From: Paraphysomonas bandaiensis
Lineage: Eukaryota > Chrysophyceae
Reading direction: 5' to 3'
Length of the DNA stretch: 20,417 nucleotides
Assembly: GCA_965644295.1 (NCBI GenBank)
Contig: CBFFRP010000603.1
Coordinates: forward strand, 1-20,417
The position numbers were made by a program, and so were the translations under genes. Within the stretch, counting starts at the first letter, position 1. Each line of letters opens with the position of its first letter. This document shows, in pieces, positions 1 through 8,239 of the stretch. The notes under the pieces are model-generated. The model was given only the letters and a program-made list of their open reading frames with translations. It was not told where the DNA came from and did not search any database.

Positions 1-577
1 TTTGTTTTTAGCTATCTACGACTTTAGACTAGTGGTATCAAAGTTGCTAAATACTGAGTTTTCTCGGGACTGCTTGTGCATTGCTGCAAGCACCTTGGTG
101 CAACCATCCCTTGTGTTGGGCTTAGTCCGGTGGTCTTCCTTTGGGTAATGTCTCTGCCGGTCCGGAGCCACTTGTGGTCCGGGATGTGGAGGGTGGGGTT
201 TTGATTCGTGGGTGTGAGTCGGTGACAGGGGATCTGGGAGCTCCAGTCGTGTCTGGGTTTCGTTTGAAGGTGAGAGTCGCTTGTATCCGGGCCGGATTTG
301 CAGGCCTGCGTTGTGGGCGAGTTCGCGTGGGGGGCTTGGCTCTAGGGGTGGATGTTGCTTGAAGGAGTTGAAGGATTGCCGAGTTGGTGGTAGAGTGAGT
401 GCGGTGTGGTTGTGAGCTTGTAGGAGTCGAGGGTTGCGTCAGTGGTACGAGTGTTGTGATGTCTGCAGCCTCTGTTTTTGAGCATGTTCATCCCTCCGTT
501 GTAGAGAGGGAGTAGGATCTTGGTGACAAGATTGTTCGAGTTTGTGGAACTGATATTCGAGTAGTGGCGTGGAGAAG
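1..577. other. GC-rich flank without a convincing gene
   Basis: This stretch is richer in G and T than the viral block that follows. The longest open frame (141-362, +) starts at TTG, is biased to Gly/Val/Arg and shows no motif. If the minus-strand remnant at 578-941 is the end of a non-LTR element, part of this stretch would be its 3' untranslated region, but I see no poly(A) tail. A copia-like primer-binding motif near position 33 is listed separately. I see nothing else here. Confidence 0.5.
33..44 (+). other. possible tRNA-iMet primer-binding site of a copia element
   Basis: The bases tggtatcaaagt resemble TGGTATCAGAGC, the primer-binding site complementary to initiator methionine tRNA that follows the 5' LTR in many Ty1/copia elements. 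The match is 10 of 12. It lies on the same strand as the truncated copia pol at the right end of the window, so bases 1-32 could be the end of a 5' LTR. The usual terminal CA of an LTR is not present just before it. The motif is short and may be coincidence. Confidence 0.25.
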
Positions 578-941
578 TTACTGCCAGGCGTTTTTCAGTT
601 GCGATGCGGTGAGTTGGCCGGTCCAGTATCTTTCAATTTGGGGTGTGTTAGGTTCCCATGCGGCCTTTGCCAATTTGTTCAGAGCGGTGTGGAACCATGG
701 GCGAGGGAGTCGTTGCCTGTGAAGTTTGTCTAGTTGTGATTGCTGTGTTTGGAAGGCGTGTTCGCGTATGAGGGCAATCTCCGGTTGTGTGCATTGGAGG
801 AGCATGTGTGCCATGTTGTCCGTTATGTGATCGCAGTCTGTGCATTTGGCGGCTGTCGTGAGGTCGTCCCCGGCTTTGCCCTTTGCTCGGTTTCTGCCGA
901 TTGCGTATGATTTGTCCCATACATATGCAGTTTCGCAGCAT
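578..941 (-). pseudogene. C-terminal remnant of a non-LTR retrotransposon-like protein
   Basis: A minus-strand frame is open from within the neighbouring gene down to a stop at 578-580. It carries a zinc-binding pattern C-x2-C-x8-H-x4-C (about 844 down to 791), with the H followed by M-L-L-Q-C. This is the spacing of the CCHC motif that ends many non-LTR (LINE) reverse transcriptases downstream of the RT domain. About 70 residues follow it before the stop. No RT motifs lie upstream because that DNA is the plus-strand viral gene at 942, so only the tail would remain. The frame has no ATG near its apparent start. Family assignment rests on this one motif. Confidence 0.35.
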
Positions 942-2351
942 ATGTTAAAAACCGACCCTAGTAGCTGTAGTTGGGTCGACTCGGATCGGTTGTCGACATT
1001 GGATGAAGCCGCAATGGAACATATTGACGATCTATTACGTTATTATGTGCTGGATATGACAACATATGGTATTGATTCGGACAAACTACAGTCCCTCACG
1101 GACGACCAACATGAGCAAGTGTGTCGTTTGTTTGACAACGCACAAGAGGTGGACAAAGCATGTCTCAGCACATTACTGAATTGTAGAATCCATGATTTGG
1201 TTAGTATCCCGACGAACCATAGTCTCGTAGTCGTCAACAAGAAGTTGGAGTACATACCATTTAGACTATCTAATATGGACGCAACTATGAATGAACCATT
1301 TGCTGTGTTTTGTAACGACTACAATTCGTACTTTGCCAACGCTTGCCGTGCAAAAACCCCATATATATCGAGTGAATTAATAAAGAAAGACTTGTCTCGC
1401 GGGGGTGGACTCAATGCACTTATAGATGATACAACACGGAAACTCGAGTTTATGTCACTTGTGTGCGAAACGTTGGATGTACGGCATTCGTTTTGTAATA
1501 AAGAGGGTATACCTCGGAAAAATGTTGAAGAATTGGTGGATTCCATCAGTGAGGGACAAAGCAATACTTTGAAAGAAATATTTGACCTTCAGTGTCATGC
1601 GATCAAAATAAATACGCGTTTTACGGAGAAGTTAAGGTTCGTGAATACTATTTTAAAGACATGGAGTGGTATGGAAATCTACTCCAAGGAAACGGGTCAC
1701 TCAAAAAGGGAAGTATATAATACAAAGTGTAAACAAGAGATGATATATGATATTGTGCGACCATATAAAACTTCGACACGATCTTCATTTAAGAAAAGGA
1801 GGGATGGTAATATCTTAGATAATATTAATTTAATATTAAATCCCATAAAAATTGAATACCGACCACAGGATTGGCTCTTCCGTATTTTTGCGTACATCGA
1901 AGCCGGGAATCCGTCAACCAGATATGACAACATCGAATTCACCGACAAAATAAACTCCATTCGTTCATGCCTCAAGCATTATGTCGTGGAATACGACTAT
2001 GATCTGGAAAGATATCCTATTCCTAGTTGCGAAATGGAAGAGTCGATATACTACGAATCGGAACTCATTCGAAATTCGACGAATGACTACATTGCTATTC
2101 GAAATCGCATAACCAAAGAGATTATTACATGGCCTCAATTTGTATCTCGTGTTGCGGAATTTGTGAGTACTCACATCGACAAGTTGATTAGTGAATGCGT
2201 GAAATTCAAGGATGATATTGACGACGACATTCGGAGCCGTGTCATAGAACTAGAGAAATATAAAATCCTAACGATGCTGCAAAAACGACAACGTGAGACC
2301 GATTCCGAAAGTGTTGTAGATGAACCGCCCAGGAATCGCCCACGAAATTAG
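942..2351 (+). CDS. large hypothetical protein at the element's left edge
   Basis: The gene encodes about 469 residues from the first ATG at 942; the frame is open further upstream but only from a GTG at 840, inside the retroelement remnant. I do not recognise it. The protein looks mostly alpha-helical and ends in a polar tail rich in Arg, Glu and Pro. A middle segment (about residues 230-260, containing N-T-I-L-K-T-W-S-G) loosely recalls the region after the ATPase core in D5-type primase-helicases of PLVs and large DNA viruses, but no Walker A or B motif is present. It could be the 3' part of a longer replication gene. Its stop overlaps the stop of the convergent fibre gene by three bases. 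It is the only plus-strand gene of the left half and has no TATTAAA motif upstream. Confidence 0.7.
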   Translation: MLKTDPSSCSWVDSDRLSTLDEAAMEHIDDLLRYYVLDMTTYGIDSDKLQSLTDDQHEQVCRLFDNAQEVDKACLSTLLNCRIHDLVSIPTNHSLVVVNKKLEYIPFRLSNMDATMNEPFAVFCNDYNSYFANACRAKTPYISSELIKKDLSRGGGLNALIDDTTRKLEFMSLVCETLDVRHSFCNKEGIPRKNVEELVDSISEGQSNTLKEIFDLQCHAIKINTRFTEKLRFVNTILKTWSGMEIYSKETGHSKREVYNTKCKQEMIYDIVRPYKTSTRSSFKKRRDGNILDNINLILNPIKIEYRPQDWLFRIFAYIEAGNPSTRYDNIEFTDKINSIRSCLKHYVVEYDYDLERYPIPSCEMEESIYYESELIRNSTNDYIAIRNRITKEIITWPQFVSRVAEFVSTHIDKLISECVKFKDDIDDDIRSRVIELEKYKILTMLQKRQRETDSESVVDEPPRNRPRN

Positions 2352-3730
2352 ATCTTTATGATTTCAATATCTGCATGAAGTGCCGTAGTTATGCTCGCGC
2401 AATCAAAGTTGTATTCGCTGTGGAATGTCAAATGAAATTCCCCAGCCGTTTTGACATCCACGTACATTGAAACCGATCCCGATAGTACCTCAAGTGAACC
2501 TTTGTTTAGTTTCCATTTATGTTCGGAAGTGGCTGATATTTTTTGGTTGAAACCATTTTTTAATAATTGTATATGGGTTTTAAAATAATATAAACTTTCT
2601 AGTGCTCCAAGTTTGTAGTGAACAGTAATTAAATACCGTCCGATGTAATTAAATCGCCCGCTGGTTGTAAAAAATGGGAGCATATCCTCAGGTGCAATGG
2701 TAAAAACGCCCAACTCCCCTTGCAATGCCGTTGATGTGAATGCATGCGTGTCGGTGTACTGACCCGATCCGAGGTCGGGAACATCGTAACCTATGTATTG
2801 TGAACGAGTCAAATCGTAGCGGATACTTCTATACTTGGACATACTTAAGAGCAATGTCGTGTTGTTGATAAGATCGGATTTTAAACTAGACGTGAAGGCA
2901 GTCGTTTGCGTTGAGCCATCCGGAAACACAATCTTTCCATCTCCGTGTAAAAGGCCAATTCCGTCCGATGTGATCACATATAGACTATTATCACATTCGA
3001 GTTGATTATCAAATACCGTTTTATTAACGGTCGCAATTTGGTGTTGTGTGCAATTCTGTACATCCGCAATATCACTTTCCAGGTTGGTTTTGATTTCATT
3101 GGTAAATGCTGTCGACTGGATACTTCCATCAAAAAATGTAAGTTTACTATCGGCGTCCAAAAGACTTATTCCGTCTTGCGATGTAACATGCAAACTATTA
3201 CATCCGACCGGACACGTGAATGTCGTAGTACCCGCAATGACAGATTGATATTGCGTTCGAATTTGAACATTTGTGATGTCACCTTCGTAATTCACCAAAT
3301 CACTCTTTAACTGATCTGTAAACGCGGTCCGCTGTACGGAATTATCGTGGAACCGGATACAACTTGTGGCATCGGTGAGTTTCAATTCGGCCATACTTTT
3401 ATCAAATAAAAACCCATTGTGAATGTTCAGGTCACCTGTCGTCACAACGGTGGACGTGTCGTCAGCGACCATGTGTTGCGTACGTTCATCAATTCCAACA
3501 ATTTTGTCGACATTGTCCCGATGTACTTGTGTAAATGCAACGGATTGTGAAGTGTCACCGTTAAAATGAATAGATGGCAACGATATGGCACCACTAAAAC
3601 TAGCACCACTAAGCTTAGCATATTGGGTGAGAGAATGATCGAGTTCATCATCCTCGACCGACCCGTTGTTTCGCCGATGGTAGTCGGCGTTATTATATTG
3701 TTCAGAATTTACTGGATTGTATTGTGCCAT
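2348..3730 (-). CDS. fibre-like protein with four 70-residue repeats and a beta head
   Basis: The protein has 460 residues. Near the N-terminus is Y-A-K-L-S-G-A-x-F-S-G, the 'LSGG-x-x-TG' type motif of phage and giant-virus tail fibres. Four copies of a motif [IL]-x-F-x5-Q-x2-A-F-T follow at about residues 54, 125, 197 and 267, spaced 70-72 residues apart, with coiled-coil-like links. This repeat is typical of trimeric beta-prism fibre shafts. The last 150 residues look like a beta-sandwich, perhaps a C1q/TNF-like trimer head. I infer a virion surface fibre or receptor-binding protein. TTTAATA on the plus strand at 3737-3743 (TATTAAA in gene sense) sits 6 bases upstream of the ATG. The next gene upstream, also fibre-like, ends 21 bases before it. 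Confidence 0.85.
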   Translation of the reverse strand: MAQYNPVNSEQYNNADYHRRNNGSVEDDELDHSLTQYAKLSGASFSGAISLPSIHFNGDTSQSVAFTQVHRDNVDKIVGIDERTQHMVADDTSTVVTTGDLNIHNGFLFDKSMAELKLTDATSCIRFHDNSVQRTAFTDQLKSDLVNYEGDITNVQIRTQYQSVIAGTTTFTCPVGCNSLHVTSQDGISLLDADSKLTFFDGSIQSTAFTNEIKTNLESDIADVQNCTQHQIATVNKTVFDNQLECDNSLYVITSDGIGLLHGDGKIVFPDGSTQTTAFTSSLKSDLINNTTLLLSMSKYRSIRYDLTRSQYIGYDVPDLGSGQYTDTHAFTSTALQGELGVFTIAPEDMLPFFTTSGRFNYIGRYLITVHYKLGALESLYYFKTHIQLLKNGFNQKISATSEHKWKLNKGSLEVLSGSVSMYVDVKTAGEFHLTFHSEYNFDCASITTALHADIEIIKI

Positions 3731-3736
3731 TGAGTA

Positions 3737-3743
3737 TTTAATA
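3737..3743 (-). promoter_or_regulatory. TATTAAA late-promoter-like motif
   Basis: TATTAAA read on the minus strand ends 6 bases before the ATG of the 460-residue fibre gene. A second copy lies at 3751-3757. It matches the motif before penton, MCP and other structural genes. Confidence 0.5.
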
Positions 3744-3751
3744 ATTATTAT

Positions 3752-5383
3752 TTAATAAAAAATGCCAATATTACTTAATACATTTGTGGGAACCGTCCCC
3801 GATGTAGTATATATTACCGTAATTGTTTGAACAATCAACCCGCTACTGGTCACATCCGAAACATCAACGTTCGCTAACCCACCTGCCGCTTGAATTGTAT
3901 AAGACGTCGCATTAATTTTGCACGTATTGGCAAATGCCTTGTAGCTCGAAGTATCAATCAAAAGTGACACCGTAAAACTCGTGTGTGTAAACGCACCGGT
4001 GTTTACATTTGTTAGCAACAGCTCAAAATTGGTATTTGCCGCAAGATCAGAAAAGTAGACTACCGACCCGTTGTTGTAGTCATATGTCAACACATTTGAT
4101 GAAAACGTATATGTGGTCGATGCCGATTCCCGAATTTGTTTGGTTTGAACAGCTCCCGTGAAAACACCACCGGTTAGTCCCATTTTTGTATCAAGCTGAG
4201 ATTGAATATCAGATCCCACGTTTTGTAAAAAATTAAGTTTCGTATTGTTGACTACACCCGTTCCAACCAAACCACAATCCAATCGATTACTCACAGTAAT
4301 TGAATCATGTTTGCCAGCAACCGAAGTTTGCAACGTACTAATATCACTGTTGATTTGGGTAAAATTAGCTTGGTCACCATCCTGTAATCCGGTCAACGTG
4401 TTGATTTGATTTTGTAACCCTGTCAAGTCACTTTGAATGGAACTATCCACATCAACGTGTGCAAGCACATGACCGGTAAGATCGATATTAGCGGCGGCCA
4501 ATTTATTAACCCCGTCAATGACATTTTGTTTTGATGTTTCGAGATCGTTTATGTCACCCTCAATGTCGGTAATTACATTGGCCAACGTGTCGTCACGCAC
4601 AACATCAAATACGAATGCCGAATCCAGTCGATGAGTATTGTCAATTACATCGTGTTTGCTGTCGATATTAGATTGTAACACGGTGTCTTGTGTTTGGAGT
4701 GCCGTAATATCAGTTGTGTGTGTTGCCGTTGTTGTTTGGAGTGTCGCAATGTCCGATGCGTGGTTTGTGGTCAACGTTTGCAATGACCCAATCTCATTAG
4801 TATGGGTTGATATGTCGGAGACAATTCCATCAAGCTGGGTTTGTAGACTTGTTGAAATATCCACATGATCAAGTGGGGATCCTACTAAATCTACCACTCC
4901 CACGGGTAATTTATTCGTCGCATCGATGAGGTTATGTTTACCATCAATATGAGTTTGAAGCACGATGTCTTGTGTCTGGAGGGATGCAATATCCCCAGTA
5001 TGGGTTGTAATACTTGCGGTGATCCCACCAAGTTGCGTTTGTAGACTCGTCGAAATGTCAACATAATCGAGAGAACTACCTTGTAAATCCACCACCGAAA
5101 CGGGTAATTTATTCAATCCATCGATGACGTCGTGTTTACTCACTTGTAGCGATGTAATATCACTGTCGTTACTCGTAACTTGTGATTGAATGGATGCCAG
5201 CTGTGACGCAATTTGACTATCCGACAATCCACTTGCAGTGATGAGCTCGCCGGTCAATTTTCCACCAGATAATGGAAGGTAACTGTTCACAACCTCCACT
5301 GCTTCCAAAATATCATCGGTTGATCGATATTTGTAGTTGTATGGATTAAATCGTTGATCTTTAATTGCAATATACTTGGCCAT
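3752..5383 (-). CDS. coiled-coil trimeric fibre-like protein
   Basis: The protein has 543 residues. It starts with an N-terminal region carrying Y-L-P-L-S-G-G-K-L-T-G (about residues 35-45), a motif common at the start of trimeric tail-fibre shafts. Residues about 60-420 are heptad-like stretches (S-L-Q-T-Q, D-I-x-x-L-Q) alternating with repeated modules. A module beginning K-H-x2-I-D-x3-K-L-P recurs at about residues 83 and 149, a 66-residue period, with weaker copies near 243 and later. A second 'LTGG-x-F-TG' motif introduces a C-terminal beta-rich domain of about 110 residues. I infer a long homotrimeric virion fibre whose head may bind a receptor or another fibre. The AT-rich upstream DNA lacks an exact TATTAAA. 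The internal repeats make copy-number variation likely. Confidence 0.85.
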   Translation of the reverse strand: MAKYIAIKDQRFNPYNYKYRSTDDILEAVEVVNSYLPLSGGKLTGELITASGLSDSQIASQLASIQSQVTSNDSDITSLQVSKHDVIDGLNKLPVSVVDLQGSSLDYVDISTSLQTQLGGITASITTHTGDIASLQTQDIVLQTHIDGKHNLIDATNKLPVGVVDLVGSPLDHVDISTSLQTQLDGIVSDISTHTNEIGSLQTLTTNHASDIATLQTTTATHTTDITALQTQDTVLQSNIDSKHDVIDNTHRLDSAFVFDVVRDDTLANVITDIEGDINDLETSKQNVIDGVNKLAAANIDLTGHVLAHVDVDSSIQSDLTGLQNQINTLTGLQDGDQANFTQINSDISTLQTSVAGKHDSITVSNRLDCGLVGTGVVNNTKLNFLQNVGSDIQSQLDTKMGLTGGVFTGAVQTKQIRESASTTYTFSSNVLTYDYNNGSVVYFSDLAANTNFELLLTNVNTGAFTHTSFTVSLLIDTSSYKAFANTCKINATSYTIQAAGGLANVDVSDVTSSGLIVQTITVIYTTSGTVPTNVLSNIGIFY

Positions 5384-5425
5384 ATTATATATTATATTAT
5401 TATTATGATAGATGTCTACTTTTTA

Positions 5426-5965
5426 CTAATCGGTCGTTAATTTTAGAATACAAATGTGAAATTTTTCAATACAATCGCGCAATGTCGGAAAGTTAACCCC
5501 GTGCAACTCCCTTCGGAAAAACACCTCGACGTGGTCCGCATGAACATCAATGAGAACGGGTTCTGTTTGCAAAAAGAAAAAGTCGTCGGCAATTTTATGG
5601 AAATCCATAGAATGAAACTTTGTGTTCACATATTCCACTCGAGATTTCACCACGTCCGGATTATTTCGCTCCGACAAATGAAAGCAATAGCAGACATCAG
5701 AGGGGGTGATTACTGATTCGTTGCAATCGATGGTCATGGTGACCTGGATGTAGTATGTTCCCTTCTCCAAAACCTGTTTCATCCCAAAATCAATGTCACC
5801 AAGGTCTTCCCCGGTATGCATGATGCTAAAATGACTGTGGCGGGTGATGTTGTAGTGACACGGTTCATAGAACGAATTAGGGACTGGCATTCTACGTTTA
5901 GAGTCAAGGTGAGTTGGCTTGTAGAATTTGTCGGGTTTGTGGTGTTTTGTTGGAGAACTGAACAT
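5426..5965 (-). CDS. small beta-rich protein next to the fibre genes
   Basis: The ATG at 5965 is taken as the start; an in-frame GTG at 5974 would add three residues. The 179-residue protein has a basic, proline- and histidine-containing N-terminus (about 30 residues) followed by alternating beta-strand-like segments. Its pattern resembles a single compact beta-sandwich, similar in feel to the C-terminal head of the 460-residue fibre protein. No catalytic motif is seen and I do not recognise the family. Placement directly after two fibre genes and use of a TATTAAA motif suggest a structural protein, perhaps a fibre cap or vertex component. The integrase gene ends 16 bases upstream. Confidence 0.75.
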   Translation of the reverse strand: MFSSPTKHHKPDKFYKPTHLDSKRRMPVPNSFYEPCHYNITRHSHFSIMHTGEDLGDIDFGMKQVLEKGTYYIQVTMTIDCNESVITPSDVCYCFHLSERNNPDVVKSRVEYVNTKFHSMDFHKIADDFFFLQTEPVLIDVHADHVEVFFRRELHGVNFPTLRDCIEKFHICILKLTTD

Positions 5966-5974
5966 CGGTAGCAC

Positions 5975-5981
5975 TTTAATA
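5975..5981 (-). promoter_or_regulatory. TATTAAA late-promoter-like motif
   Basis: TATTAAA in gene sense ends 9 bases before the ATG at 5965 and fills the gap right after the integrase stop. This suggests the small beta-rich gene can be transcribed separately from the integrase. Confidence 0.5.
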
Positions 5982-7265
5982 TTATGAATATGTTTTTCGA
6001 AGCCGATTTAGCGCATTTGCTTTTTCCATCGTATAATTTAACCGAGTTTTGGGGTCGGGTTCGTGTTCAATTTTTTGTAAATGAGCACCAATGAGCCATT
6101 TAACTCGTGTTTCGTCATTATCATGTGATAAAAATTTCCCGTCTTCGGACTCGACTTTATACTTTCCACCTCGTTTTGCAACCACCGTGTACAGACCAAC
6201 ACTCCACCGGATTGCAATTTGTTTGTAATTGTTATTTTTTTTACGTTCTCTTACTTCCGGTATGAGCTCTAGAAGATTTATACGAACAGTATCTCCGACT
6301 TTTATTGGATCATGTACACGACGCATCGCTTTTTGTTTCTTCGATTTCGAGTGAGTACCTGACCATATTGCAATTGGAATTCCCACCCCTTCTACATATG
6401 AATGGTTGTAACTTTCTTCCGCCTCAGGTATATAATGAAACCATTGCCGGTTTTTGTTACGGACCATAAGTCGACGAATAAGTGACCTGACATAGCCATT
6501 TGTACTCTCAACCAACGAAAGGGGTGTATAGGACATGTTTCGTTTGAGTTGTATACCATATTGTTCAGTAAAATCAGCTGAAAAGTTAAATTCACCTCCG
6601 TTGTCACACCGAATGACCTTAGGCCATGTATGATGGGGTATCGAATCAAGAAGCTGACCTATTTGTTTTTCAATTGAAGCGGCATTTTTCAACTTGGTTC
6701 GTCTCAACCATACTCGGCGACTGTACGAGTCTTGTACTGTTAATATATATCGCCAAACATTCGTGGGGTATGTGCCATCGAACTTTTTCTTCATGTAGAA
6801 ACTAAAATCAATGAGATCCATTTCCCATGCGCTATGTGGAGTCGTTTTATGAATATAAGACAACGTATGAGGTCTTGTTTTCGTTGTGGTATATTGGTAA
6901 TCTTCTTGTCGTTTCAAAAACTTGGCAATATCACTTTTCTTGATGCCTATGTATTGATGTTTTATTGTGTTGTACCATTTATTGATCCCACCCGGTACAA
7001 GTTCTTTATAGATAGTGGACAACACCTCGTCTATTTGCGACGGCAAAACGAATTGCAATTTCAATTCACCGTCCACATAAAATAGTTTATTATTTTTCAA
7101 TTTGAAATGTTCCGGTGGCCATCGTTTCTCAAACAAATCTTTCTGACGATCGGTTAAATTAGAATTCCGAGCAAATCCACCTGTTCGTCGGAAACGTATA
7201 ATATCATTGTGCACCGACTGATTATATTGCTTGCGATTCAGTTTATTTAAAAGTGCCGCATCCAT
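5982..7265 (-). CDS. retroviral-type DDE integrase (rve superfamily), Polinton-like
   Basis: The protein has 427 residues and would insert the element's DNA ends into host DNA. The rve core spans roughly residues 140-290: W-E-M-D-L-I-D-F (D150), V-I-R-C-D-N-G-G-E-F (D221) and P-L-S-L-V-E-S-T-N-G (E253). These are the catalytic Asp-Asp-Glu. The gap between the second Asp and the Glu is 31 residues rather than the usual 35, because the loop is short and the Q-G before 'VE' is missing. Before the core is a helical domain where a zinc-binding H2C2 module would sit, but its His/Cys set is not evident. The C-terminal domain (about 310-400) is basic and SH3-like in pattern. It is 29 bases downstream of the packaging ATPase gene. 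Integrases of this kind mark Polintons/Mavericks. Confidence 0.93.
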   Translation of the reverse strand: MDAALLNKLNRKQYNQSVHNDIIRFRRTGGFARNSNLTDRQKDLFEKRWPPEHFKLKNNKLFYVDGELKLQFVLPSQIDEVLSTIYKELVPGGINKWYNTIKHQYIGIKKSDIAKFLKRQEDYQYTTTKTRPHTLSYIHKTTPHSAWEMDLIDFSFYMKKKFDGTYPTNVWRYILTVQDSYSRRVWLRRTKLKNAASIEKQIGQLLDSIPHHTWPKVIRCDNGGEFNFSADFTEQYGIQLKRNMSYTPLSLVESTNGYVRSLIRRLMVRNKNRQWFHYIPEAEESYNHSYVEGVGIPIAIWSGTHSKSKKQKAMRRVHDPIKVGDTVRINLLELIPEVRERKKNNNYKQIAIRWSVGLYTVVAKRGGKYKVESEDGKFLSHDNDETRVKWLIGAHLQKIEHEPDPKTRLNYTMEKANALNRLRKTYS

Positions 7266-7294
7266 ACTTTTCTTTAGTCATTGTTCCGCATTTT

Positions 7295-8041
7295 TTATCC
7301 ATCCACTATTATTTTTGACAAATCGAAGAATTCATTGTAATTCCGGCTTATCTTTTTTTGCATCAAGGGTGTCATGATGTCAAATTTCATAAAATCTGTC
7401 CTTTGTTCAGTACATACTCTATACATGCGGCGCAAATCAGCAATTGGAATTCCCAGTGCATATGTTTTTAAAATACGATTCAAATCCCCCACATCGGCCA
7501 GCGATTTGATTATAAGGTGTGTTAGATTCTTGCGGCAAAGATAGGGAATGTCATAAAACGATTGAGATATAAAACACGCAGTGATGTTATATTTGCGGCA
7601 CCTAATATAGTAATCACTGATCATATCAAGATTCCGTTTGCCACTCGTAATAATATCATCAAATACAACCAGTGTTTGCAATCCCGTCTTTTTTCCAGAA
7701 AGATCTTCCAACCTGAATTCGCTGGGTTTCTCAAAAAACTCAATGCTTGATCCCAATTGCTCTTTCAGAAATTTATATAACGGCTCGCTGTGGTCGGGAA
7801 TACACACGACAATTTTAGCAAACGTATCGGGCATCTTGGATATTAAATCAACAAGACACTGCGTTTTCCCAGTGCCACTACCACCAACAATGGCAAGACG
7901 GGCGGGGAGTGTGATTTGGTTTTGGTGAAAATTCGGATTTGGACATTCCGTCTTGGCCAGACCTCCAATTTTCTCGTACCAGTGGTAAACGGTATTGCGA
8001 TTGGTGGATACGGTTGTATTCTTAGACTTGCGGTTTGACAT
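7295..8041 (-). CDS. A32/FtsK-HerA-type genome packaging ATPase
   Basis: The protein has 248 residues, the usual size for PLV and virophage packaging ATPases. The Walker A motif G-G-S-G-T-G-K-T is at residues 53-60. Walker B is L-V-V-F-D-D near 124-129. A sensor-like segment C-F-I-S-Q-S at about 156-161 follows. The family pumps viral DNA into preformed capsids using ATP. The first 40 residues are polar and carry little signal. The start is the ATG at 8041, with TATAAAAG in gene sense (8058-8051) just upstream and the left 155-bp inverted repeat beginning 30 bases away. The motif order fits the A32 branch of the FtsK/HerA superfamily. Confidence 0.93.
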   Translation of the reverse strand: MSNRKSKNTTVSTNRNTVYHWYEKIGGLAKTECPNPNFHQNQITLPARLAIVGGSGTGKTQCLVDLISKMPDTFAKIVVCIPDHSEPLYKFLKEQLGSSIEFFEKPSEFRLEDLSGKKTGLQTLVVFDDIITSGKRNLDMISDYYIRCRKYNITACFISQSFYDIPYLCRKNLTHLIIKSLADVGDLNRILKTYALGIPIADLRRMYRVCTEQRTDFMKFDIMTPLMQKKISRNYNEFFDLSKIIVDG

Positions 8042-8070
8042 AATATTTTACTTTTATAAATACGTCTGTG

Positions 8071-8225
8071 TTTTTTTAATCGGGCGTCGGAATTGAATAT
8101 ATATATATAATCATTTTGACGCCCGATCCCTCCAAAATTGATTGCCGTAGAAGTTTTTTTTAAAAAAACACACATAAAATTTATATTCATTTCAAATCTA
8201 TGTGTATTTTTTTCAGCCAATCAGA
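8071..8225. repeat. left 155-bp inverted repeat of the recombinase cassette
   Basis: The sequence is the reverse complement of 9867-10021, with about 146 of 155 positions identical and no gaps by my count. Inside are two hairpins. One has 9-bp arms (tcgggcgtc at 8080-8088, gacgcccga at 8118-8126) around an alternating A/T loop. The other has 15-base arms with one mismatch (8162-8176 and 8199-8213). It fills the gap between the 5' end of the ATPase gene and the 3' end of the tyrosine recombinase gene. Confidence 0.9.
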
Positions 8226-8239
8226 AACAAGAATAGAAA

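Noticed and set aside
141-362. Plus-strand open frame of 73 codons in the GC-rich flank
   Set aside because: It starts at TTG, is skewed to Gly/Val/Arg and has no motif; the GC-rich sequence explains the lack of stops.
3002-3310. Plus-strand frame opposite the 460-residue fibre gene
   Set aside because: It lies entirely within a strongly supported repeat protein on the other strand and shows no family signal.
4638-4868. Val/Ser/Cys-rich plus-strand frame
   Set aside because: It is the antisense shadow of the coiled-coil modules in the 543-residue fibre protein.
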